From Ruminococcus sp. UBA3286 (GTDB taxonomy: Bacteria; Bacillota; Clostridia; Oscillospirales; Ruminococcaceae): a stretch of 8,706 nt of DNA. Shown piece by piece: positions 1 to 6,439 of the stretch (position 1 is the stretch's first letter; each line of letters opens with the position of its first letter). The notes under the pieces are model-generated. The model saw nothing but the letters and a program-made list of their open reading frames with translations, had not been told where the DNA came from and made no database searches. Location: the NCBI GenBank assembly GCA_002362135.1, contig DETO01000143.1:1-8706 (forward strand). The letters run 5' to 3'. The position numbers were made by a program, and so were the translations under genes.

Positions 1-1
1 A

Positions 2-655
2 GAATTGATTTTCGGAGGAATAATTGACCGCGTTGATATTTGCGAGATCGACGGAAAAAAATATTTAAGAATATCAGATTATAAAAGCAGCGGAAAGGAG
101 ATAAGCGCGGAAACTCTTGCAGGCGGTCTTAATCTGCAAATGCTGCTGTATCTTTTTGCAGCTTCGGAAGAAAACGCTGTATATGGCGGTTATATTCCGG
201 CAGGGGTTTTATATTCGCCTGTTCATCTGAATGATATCAATACCGAGGAATCCAAGAAAATGTCATATAATCAGTCCGGAATTGATTCTCAATTGAAAAC
301 TACCGGTCTTATAATAAACGATATGGACGTTCTCGAAGCTATGGAGCATGGTATCGGCGGAAGATATATTCCGGCGCAGGCGAAAGTAGGAGGGGGATTG
401 CGTAAAAATTCTTCTGTTATTTCATATTCGGGAATGGATAAATTAAAAAAATATGTTTATAAGATTCTCGTTGAAACGGCTGAATTTATGTACAACGGAA
501 AGATAGAAGCTATTCCTCTTGCCGCCACGAAAGGGCTGGCGTGTAAATATTGCCGATTCAGCGATATCTGCGGTAACGGCGACGGACTTATATACCGTGA
601 TATCGATGCCGAAAAGCTGAAAGAAGCCGAAGAAATACTCGGCGGAAAGGAGTAA
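2..655 (+). CDS. addB: AddB, ATP-dependent helicase/nuclease subunit B (3' part only)
   Basis: This is the C-terminal end of AddB, the partner of AddA in the enzyme that unwinds and resects double-strand breaks for RecA in Firmicutes. The gene is cut by the left edge; the reading frame is open from base 2, so the ATT/TTG codons near the edge are internal and not starts. About 217 residues of a protein usually near 1,150 are visible. The PD-(D/E)XK nuclease motifs are intact: GIIDRVD (Asp codon at 26-28), the DYKS motif (Asp at 77-79, Lys two codons later) and the downstream QMLLY motif. Near the C terminus, three cysteines spaced C-x2-C-x5-C (codons at 542, 551 and 569) match the last three ligands of the 4Fe-4S cluster known in AddB; the fourth would lie upstream of the window. 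The stop is five bases before addA, with which it must be co-transcribed. The sequence shows no sign of decay. Confidence 0.95.
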   Translation, partial: ELIFGGIIDRVDICEIDGKKYLRISDYKSSGKEISAETLAGGLNLQMLLYLFAASEENAVYGGYIPAGVLYSPVHLNDINTEESKKMSYNQSGIDSQLKTTGLIINDMDVLEAMEHGIGGRYIPAQAKVGGGLRKNSSVISYSGMDKLKKYVYKILVETAEFMYNGKIEAIPLAATKGLACKYCRFSDICGNGDGLIYRDIDAEKLKEAEEILGGKE

Positions 656-660
656 AAAAT

Positions 661-3600
661 ATGCCTTGGACAGAACAACAGCAAAATGCGATAGACGCGC
701 GCGGTTCGTCAATAATCGTATCGGCTGCGGCAGGAAGCGGAAAAACCGCGGTACTGACCGAGCGGTTGGTAAAGCTGATTGCCGATCCTGAATCCAATAT
801 CAGCGCTGACAGGATAGTTGTGGTTACGTTTACAAACGACGCAGCGTCGGAGTTGAGAAAAAGACTTGATATGAAGCTGCGCGCCCTTATTGAAAAAAAT
901 CCGGAAAATTCTTATCTCCTCAAACAGCAGGCTCTTTTGCAGAATGCGAAAATTTCGACGATCAATTCCTTTTGTTTTGAACTTCTGCGCGATAATATTA
1001 CAGATCAGGGAATAACATCGGGATTTTCCGTTCTTGATGAAAATGACGACAGCGTTATAAAATCTCAGGCAATGGAGGAATTGCTGGATTATTACAGCAG
1101 TAAGGAATATGATAAAATATCATATCTTTACGACCGATTCTGCATTAAGGATCACAGCGCGCTTGTGAGTATAATAAATAAGACGGATAAATTTCTTTCA
1201 TCGGTTGCAATGAGCGATAAATGGCTTGATACGGCGGTTTCCGAATATAAAAAGGATTTTTGCGATTCTATTTATTTCAGCACGCTTTTTGACTGGCTTC
1301 TTACAAAATTCCATTATGCGGCACAGCTTGCGGAAGATAATCTGGCGATGATCAGGGAGATTTTTCCTGATATGAAAATGAAGGAAGCGGAAAAATCACT
1401 TACGCAGGCGCATGAGGACTGCATTATCGTTGAGGACGCGATCATGATGGCTGAAAAACGGCGTTTTCCTAACGAACAGGAGATTGCATATTTTACAAAA
1501 TTTCCCGATCTGGTGCGCGTAGGAAAAAAAGTTGTTCATAATATTGCCAAGCGCGAGGTGTATAAGGTAAGGCGTAATAAGATAAAGGATATTCTGAAAG
1601 CCGCCGTTTCGTCGCTGAATTCTTCTGAAAATGATTTTGCCGAAACGGGAGAAGTTGTGGAAATTCTGGCGGAAGTTGTACGTAAATACCGCAGTCTTGT
1701 ATGGGAGCGGAAGTGCGAGAGAAATTCCATAAGTTTCGACGACGGCGAACGCCTTGCATTGGAACTTCTCGCGGATATTGATGAGAACGGAAATCTGAAG
1801 CAGTCCGAGATAGCGGAGCGGCTTTCGGAATATTACAGTATTATCATGATCGACGAGTATCAGGATTCCAATAATAAGCAGGATATGATATTCAAGCTGC
1901 TGTCGAAAAATTACAGGCAGAGCGATTGCGGCGAGCCTGAATATGGCGATAATGCGTTTCTTGTGGGAGATGTCAAGCAGTCTATTTATCAGTTTAGGCT
2001 GGCAAATCCTAAAAACTTCATCGACGTAATGAAAAGCTGCGTTTCGTATGGTGATGCTGATAAAATTGGCAATAAATACATTCTGCTCAATAAAAATTTC
2101 CGAAGCAGCCGTGAAGTTATTGATTTTGTGAATTTTATTTTCTCGCAGATAATGTCGGAAAACTGCGGAGATATAAGTTATAACGAGGATGAGATGCTGT
2201 ATTATGGCGCGGAGTGTTTTTCAGCGCCTCATGAGGAAAGTAGAAAAACAGTGATATCGTTTATAAATACCGATCCGCAGACCGACGACGATGATGAGGG
2301 CGAAGCTGTTGAAGTGCCGGAGGCTGAATATACTGCGGCAAAAATTGCTGATATGATAAAAAACAAAGTCTCCGTGACTGAATCAGACGGCAGCGTCCGA
2401 CCTTGTATGGCTTCGGATTTCTGCATTCTTGTTCGTAAAAATTATTACACAAAAGCTTATGTCAAGGCGTTGGAAAACAGGGGAATCAGCGCGAAAGGCA
2501 GCGATGAAAAAGGTTATCTGAAATCTCAGGAAATAGCGATACTTATCGATCTGCTGCGAATAATTGAAAATCCGCTCAGAGATATTCCAATGGCGGCGGT
2601 AATGGTTTCTCCAATGTACGGATTTACGGTTGAGGAACTTGCGTATATAAAATCTTACGGTAGAAAAGATAATTTATACGGTATTATGCTGTCTGCGGTA
2701 AGAGGCGAAATTTCGGGATTTGATCAGAAAATTGCGGTCAGGATAGGTTCATTTCTGGAAACTATCGATCGTTTTCGCCTTGATTCCGTTACAATGACTA
2801 TCGGCGAACTGATTGGCTCAATATACGACAGAACTGATTTCATTTCTGTAATGCAGCTTACGCAGGACGGCGAAAAAAAGCGCGCTAATCTTCGTATGCT
2901 TATTCAGTATGCGCAGAATTACGAATCATTTGCAGCTGCGGAAGGCTGTGGAGGGCTTGGCGGATTTTTGCGGCATATCGACAGAATTTCCGAGAGCGGT
3001 GACTATAATCAGGGTAAAGTTTCCGCTTCGTCAGGCGATTATGTTTCGGTTCAGACGCTGCATAAATCGAAGGGCTTGGAATATCCGTTTGTATTTATAT
3101 GCGAAACGTCGTCAAAATTCAAATTCAATTACGATCAGATAATGTGCGGCGACGACGGCAGAATAGGATTTGTACTTTGTGATAATGAACTGCTGCGGAA
3201 GTACAAAACATTCCAGAGAAATATGCTGACGGAGGAGCGTAAAATGGAGTCGCGCAGCGAAGAGATGCGTCTTCTTTACGTCGGTATGACGCGTGCGAAA
3301 CAGCAGTTATTCATCAATATGAAATGCGGCGGCAAGTCATTGGAAAGAACCGAAAAGCTTATTGAAGAGTGCGTAGTAAACAACAGCGGCATTAATGAAT
3401 TGACAGCTGCCGCCGATAGTTTTTCCGACTGGCTCTGGCTTTGTCTTATGATTCATGGTAGCTTCATCGAGATAGCAGAAAAGCTGGGAATAGAAAGTGA
3501 AACGTTCGGTTTTCCGGCAGCAAGCTGTAATGACGATCTGTTTGAATGGAATTATGTTTCAATGGAGGAACTGACTGATGTCAAATTGGAGGAGGAAGAG

Positions 3601-4299
3601 GTCGCCGCTCAAGCTGATTCAAAACTTGTAAACGAACTGCTTGAAATTATCGGAAACGATTATGACCGCACTCTTTCCGAAACGGCGGCGAAACTCAGCG
3701 TTACTCAGATTTCGAGAAAATTCAGAGACGACGAAAATTTCGATTTTCATTTGAAGCGTCCGAAATTTATATCCGAAAAAAGCAGTCAGACAGGCGCGGA
3801 ACGCGGTACGGCGATACACACGTTTTTTCAATATTGCGATTTCGATAATGCGATAAAAAATACTGTTGAAGAAACGGAACGTTTGAGGACGCACGGTTTT
3901 CTTACGAAAGCGCAGGCGGAATGTATCGAGACGCAAAAGATAATGGCATTTTTCAATTCGGAGCTGTATGACAGGATAAAAAAATCCAAGGGTTATGTGC
4001 GCGAGAAAAAGTTCACCGTAGCGGCAGCGCAGCTTGAAATAGACGATCCGGTATTTTGCAGATTGAAAAATTCCGACGGCATGATCAAGGGAATAATCGA
4101 TCTTATGTACGAAGAGGAGGACGGCATTGTGATCGTCGATTACAAATCCGACCGCGGCGCAAATGAAGCTAAACTTCGTGAAAGATACGCGAAACAGATG
4201 GAAATTTACAAGGCGGCTATCGAACTTACCACCGAAAAAAAGGTAAAAGGGCTGATACTTTACTCAATCGAAATGGAAAAGGAAATAGTTCTTGAATAA
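661..4299 (+). CDS. addA: AddA, ATP-dependent helicase/nuclease subunit A
   Basis: Complete 1212-residue UvrD-like SF1A helicase with a C-terminal nuclease, close to the usual AddA length. It is the 3'-5' motor of AddAB, which loads at DNA ends, unwinds and cuts them, and prepares 3' tails for RecA. Motifs in order: Q motif WTEQQQNAI (3-11), Walker A AAGSGKT (23-29), Ia VTFTNDAASE (55-64), Walker B/II IDEYQDSN (397-404), III GDVKQSIYQFR (436-446), IV NFRSSREVI (479-487), V TLHKSKGLE (799-807), VI LLYVGMTRAK (871-880). The nuclease domain has His1053, Asp1147 (GIIDLMY), the DYKS motif with Asp1160 and Lys1162, and Gln1179, so both AddA and AddB nucleases look active. The ATG follows an AAGGAG ribosome site (647-652), which overlaps the end of addB and suggests translational coupling. 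An acidic stretch near residues 541-555 lies between the helicase motifs. A bidirectional terminator follows the stop. Confidence 0.98.
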   Translation: MPWTEQQQNAIDARGSSIIVSAAAGSGKTAVLTERLVKLIADPESNISADRIVVVTFTNDAASELRKRLDMKLRALIEKNPENSYLLKQQALLQNAKISTINSFCFELLRDNITDQGITSGFSVLDENDDSVIKSQAMEELLDYYSSKEYDKISYLYDRFCIKDHSALVSIINKTDKFLSSVAMSDKWLDTAVSEYKKDFCDSIYFSTLFDWLLTKFHYAAQLAEDNLAMIREIFPDMKMKEAEKSLTQAHEDCIIVEDAIMMAEKRRFPNEQEIAYFTKFPDLVRVGKKVVHNIAKREVYKVRRNKIKDILKAAVSSLNSSENDFAETGEVVEILAEVVRKYRSLVWERKCERNSISFDDGERLALELLADIDENGNLKQSEIAERLSEYYSIIMIDEYQDSNNKQDMIFKLLSKNYRQSDCGEPEYGDNAFLVGDVKQSIYQFRLANPKNFIDVMKSCVSYGDADKIGNKYILLNKNFRSSREVIDFVNFIFSQIMSENCGDISYNEDEMLYYGAECFSAPHEESRKTVISFINTDPQTDDDDEGEAVEVPEAEYTAAKIADMIKNKVSVTESDGSVRPCMASDFCILVRKNYYTKAYVKALENRGISAKGSDEKGYLKSQEIAILIDLLRIIENPLRDIPMAAVMVSPMYGFTVEELAYIKSYGRKDNLYGIMLSAVRGEISGFDQKIAVRIGSFLETIDRFRLDSVTMTIGELIGSIYDRTDFISVMQLTQDGEKKRANLRMLIQYAQNYESFAAAEGCGGLGGFLRHIDRISESGDYNQGKVSASSGDYVSVQTLHKSKGLEYPFVFICETSSKFKFNYDQIMCGDDGRIGFVLCDNELLRKYKTFQRNMLTEERKMESRSEEMRLLYVGMTRAKQQLFINMKCGGKSLERTEKLIEECVVNNSGINELTAAADSFSDWLWLCLMIHGSFIEIAEKLGIESETFGFPAASCNDDLFEWNYVSMEELTDVKLEEEEVAAQADSKLVNELLEIIGNDYDRTLSETAAKLSVTQISRKFRDDENFDFHLKRPKFISEKSSQTGAERGTAIHTFFQYCDFDNAIKNTVEETERLRTHGFLTKAQAECIETQKIMAFFNSELYDRIKKSKGYVREKKFTVAAAQLEIDDPVFCRLKNSDGMIKGIIDLMYEEEDGIVIVDYKSDRGANEAKLRERYAKQMEIYKAAIELTTEKKVKGLILYSIEMEKEIVLE

Positions 4300-4303
4300 G
4301 AAT

Positions 4304-4341
4304 AAAACAGCGCCGCACAAAAAATGTGAGACGCTGTTTTT
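4304..4341. terminator. Bidirectional rho-independent terminator between addA and htrA
   Basis: Nine-base arms AAAACAGCG (4304-4312) and CGCTGTTTT (4332-4340) form the outer stem. An inner CACA/TGTG pairing (4316-4319 with 4325-4328) closes a five-A loop. On the plus strand the stem ends in GTTTTT, and on the minus strand it ends in a T-rich run (TTTTATTCTTATT). It lies 4 bases after the addA stop and 18 bases after the htrA stop, as expected for one hairpin that ends two convergent genes. Confidence 0.85.
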
Positions 4342-4359
4342 ATGATAGGAGATTGAAGA

Positions 4360-5862
4360 TTATCGATTTGATTCGGAATCATCGGCTGATTCCACGGATT
4401 CATGGAGAACAAGCGGAATATCAAGATCTTCTCCGTCACGGAAAACCTTGAGAGTAACAGTTTCGCCTGCTTTGAATTTATTTTTAATACTGTTGAGTTC
4501 TTCCATTGTAGAAACGGCTTCGTCGTTGATGCCGATGATAACATCGCCGACTCTTATACCTGCTTCCTCGGCAGCGCTGCCCTCCGAAATATCGCGGACG
4601 TAAATTCCCATCGGAAGTCCAAGATAACTGGAGTAGGCTTCCGTAACATCGACCGCTGAAATACCTATCTGCGGTCTGCCCGTAACGTGACCATTGTTGA
4701 TAAGATCGTCAATGATGACCTTTGCGTCGTTTATAGGGATAGCAAATCCCAGACCTTCAACGCTTGCAGAACCGAGACTTGATGAAATTTTTGCGGAATT
4801 TATACCGACTACCTGACCGCAGCTGTTAAGAAGCGGGCCGCCGGAATTTCCCTCATTAATGGCAGTATCGGTCTGAATGAGAGTCATTCTCTTTTCGTTT
4901 ATAGAAATCTCGCGGTTGAGTGCGGAAACGATACCGCTGGTCACCGAGCCGAAAAGTTCGAATCCAAGCGGATTTCCGACCGCAATCACAAGCTCGCCGA
5001 CTCTGAGATCGTCACTGTCTCCGAACGTTGCAGGAGTGAATCCGGTTTCATCTACTTTAAGGACGGCAAGATCGGTCTCTATATCATATGCAATGATCTC
5101 TGCGTCATATTCCTTTTCATCGTTGAAAAGAACAGAGACAGATTTCGCCTTTCCCGCGTTATACTGGCTCATATAGATAACATGAGCGTTTGTTACGATA
5201 TATCCGTCCTCAGTCATAACGATTCCCGTGCCTGTACACGGAACTTCCTGCGAGCGTGTTTCAGTCTGAAATCCCCAGCCCCATGATGAATATTCCTTAG
5301 AAATTTCAAAAGTTGCGGAAATTCCTACGACAGATGGCATGATCTCGTCTACGATATCGGGAAGATATTTTGCGTCTGTTCTGGTAGCAATATCGAAAAG
5401 ACCCGGTAAATTTTGCGGAGACGGAACGGTGGAAGTCTGTTCGGTTGTGTTTTCAGCCTTTGAAGTATCGCCGTTGTTTGGCTTTTTGGCTGTAGAATTA
5501 ACTCTGGTGGAATCCGACATATTAAATCGGCTCGTATCCATAAATTTATATAACTGCACAGAACCTGCGCCGACGATTCCGAGACAAAGGATGAATGCAG
5601 CGACTTTGAGAGCCGTATGCTTTTTGGGCTTTTTAGGTTTCTGCGGCTGCGGCTGACCGCCCGAATAATAGGAAGAAGTTCCGGCAGGCGGAGGATTATA
5701 GCCGTTATAGTTGTTATATCCGTTGTTGTAATATTGATTGCCGACATTATTGTCAGACTTACCGTACTGTACGGAATAAGAGCCGTTTTCCGCATTTTCA
5801 GCAGGCTTCGGCGGATCGCTTTTCATATTATTTTCGCTTATTTCATTGTTTATATCAGACAT
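4360..5862 (-). CDS. htrA: HtrA/DegP-like membrane-anchored serine protease with one PDZ domain
   Basis: This 500-residue protein belongs to the S1C (HtrA) family, which degrades or refolds damaged exported proteins at the outer face of the membrane. Residues 1-82 are a cytoplasmic tail rich in Asn, Tyr, Gly and Pro that ends in a basic PKKPKK stretch. One hydrophobic segment (about 84-107) anchors the protein without a cleavage site, followed by a Ser/Thr/Asn-rich linker to about 150. The trypsin-like domain has the full triad: His227 (VTNAHVI), Asp264 (ETDLAVLKV) and Ser340 (NEGNSGGP). A single PDZ domain covers about 395-490, followed by a short acidic tail. This architecture matches Bacillus HtrA/HtrB/YyxA. 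The ATG is supported by a TGAGGT ribosome site eight bases upstream. The gene is monocistronic: it has its own promoter region, with a terminator before it and one after it. Two cysteines in the protease domain (209 and 348) are unusual for the family in my recollection. Confidence 0.95.
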   Translation of the reverse strand: MSDINNEISENNMKSDPPKPAENAENGSYSVQYGKSDNNVGNQYYNNGYNNYNGYNPPPAGTSSYYSGGQPQPQKPKKPKKHTALKVAAFILCLGIVGAGSVQLYKFMDTSRFNMSDSTRVNSTAKKPNNGDTSKAENTTEQTSTVPSPQNLPGLFDIATRTDAKYLPDIVDEIMPSVVGISATFEISKEYSSWGWGFQTETRSQEVPCTGTGIVMTEDGYIVTNAHVIYMSQYNAGKAKSVSVLFNDEKEYDAEIIAYDIETDLAVLKVDETGFTPATFGDSDDLRVGELVIAVGNPLGFELFGSVTSGIVSALNREISINEKRMTLIQTDTAINEGNSGGPLLNSCGQVVGINSAKISSSLGSASVEGLGFAIPINDAKVIIDDLINNGHVTGRPQIGISAVDVTEAYSSYLGLPMGIYVRDISEGSAAEEAGIRVGDVIIGINDEAVSTMEELNSIKNKFKAGETVTLKVFRDGEDLDIPLVLHESVESADDSESNR

Positions 5863-5891
5863 GATCTAAGACCTCACATTATGATTTGTCA

Positions 5892-5905
5892 GCCGAAATT
5901 TCGGC
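5892..5905. promoter_or_regulatory. Perfect 14-base palindrome in the htrA leader
   Basis: GCCGAAATTTCGGC is its own reverse complement. It lies 30-43 bases upstream of the htrA ATG, downstream of the putative -10 box, so inside the presumed transcript. It could be an operator. As RNA it would have no loop unless the central AT pairs open. It does not match the CIRCE (HrcA) or CtsR operator sequences as I know them. The palindrome is seen directly; its function is unknown. Confidence 0.5.
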
Positions 5906-5910
5906 GTGTA

Positions 5911-5930
5911 AGCGTATTGTGAATTACGCT
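5911..5930. promoter_or_regulatory. Dyad AGCGTA-N8-TACGCT in the htrA leader
   Basis: Six-base perfect arms (5911-5916 and 5925-5930) flank an eight-base centre. It starts about ten bases past the putative htrA -10 box on the minus strand, so it covers the likely transcription start. This is a typical place for a repressor operator, or it may form a hairpin at the very 5' end of the mRNA. Only five bases separate it from the second palindrome (5892-5905). Confidence 0.45.
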
Positions 5931-5939
5931 CTGATTATT

Positions 5940-5945
5940 ATTATA
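5940..5945 (-). promoter_or_regulatory. Putative htrA -10 box
   Basis: A consensus TATAAT reads on the minus strand at 5945-5940, followed by further AT-rich sequence. At a 17-base spacing the -35 position reads CATATA, a poor match. The best -35-like hexamer, TTATCA (5972-5967), is 21 bases away, which is too far. The promoter is therefore weak or activator-dependent, or the start lies elsewhere. The implied leader is about 70 bases. Confidence 0.4.
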
Positions 5946-5988
5946 TCCTTTTATGTGATGAATATATGATAACCAACGGAAAATATTG

Positions 5989-6024
5989 AAAAGGAGCTGC
6001 TCCATAAATTTTGGAACAGCTCCT
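5989..6024 (-). terminator. Rho-independent terminator of the ltaS-thioesterase operon
   Basis: Read on the minus strand, AGGAGCTG (6024-6017) pairs with CAGCTCCT (5999-5992). A second pairing TCCA/TGGA (6015-6012 with 6004-6001) follows after one mismatch, and the loop is seven bases. The stem runs into TTTT and then an AT-rich stretch. It lies 11 bases after the thioesterase stop. The U-run is short, so some read-through into htrA is possible. Confidence 0.75.
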
Positions 6025-6035
6025 GAGAATAAATT

Positions 6036-6437
6036 TTATTTCTTATTAGCAAGTTTTTCATTTGTTTTTGCGGTAAATTTTTCACCGTATACAAGAAAAC
6101 GTTTATGCGAGCCGCAGCCGATCATTCCGCATTCATCGAAAGCCTTTACCTCAAAAGTAAATTCCCTGCCGTTTATGTTTGTGAGAACGGCTTCGGCGGT
6201 CACGTTCATGCCGTTCGGAGTAGCGGCAGTATGCTTGATATTGAGTTCTGTTCCGACAGTAGTTTCATCATTTTCAAGAAATTCTGCGAGACAATTGCAG
6301 GCTGATTTTTCCATAAGCGCGACCATAGACGGCGTAGCGAATACGTCAAGACTTCCGCTTCCCATTGCCGACGCCAGCTTATCGGAAGAAACTTCCGCGG
6401 CGGCTTTTCCGATGATTCCTGTAATGATAGTTTTCAT
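6036..6437 (-). CDS. FlK-family hotdog-fold acyl-CoA thioesterase
   Basis: This 133-residue single-domain protein has the size and pattern of the FlK (fluoroacetyl-CoA thioesterase-like) branch of the hotdog superfamily. These are small cytoplasmic dimers that hydrolyse acyl-CoA thioesters. In FlK the catalytic residues are Thr42, Glu50 and His76. Here Thr35 (VFATPSMV), Glu43 (ALMEKSA) and His69 (NIKHTAATP) have the same spacing of 8 and 26 residues, and Gly62 stands where FlK has Gly69. An ungapped alignment puts Gly26 and Ser29 where FlK has the lid residues Phe33 and Phe36, so fluoroacetyl-CoA is an unlikely substrate; the true substrate is unknown. There is no signal peptide. The ATG begins two bases after the upstream LtaS stop, and its AAGGAGA ribosome site lies within the last LtaS codons, so the genes form an operon with probable translational coupling. 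A terminator follows. Confidence 0.85.
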   Translation of the reverse strand: MKTIITGIIGKAAAEVSSDKLASAMGSGSLDVFATPSMVALMEKSACNCLAEFLENDETTVGTELNIKHTAATPNGMNVTAEAVLTNINGREFTFEVKAFDECGMIGCGSHKRFLVYGEKFTAKTNEKLANKK

Positions 6438-6439
6438 GA

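Noticed and set aside
661..4299. A possible defence helicase-nuclease in place of AddA.
   Set aside because: Full length, motif order, the C-terminal nuclease and the adjacent addB with its iron-sulfur cysteines identify the housekeeping AddAB complex.
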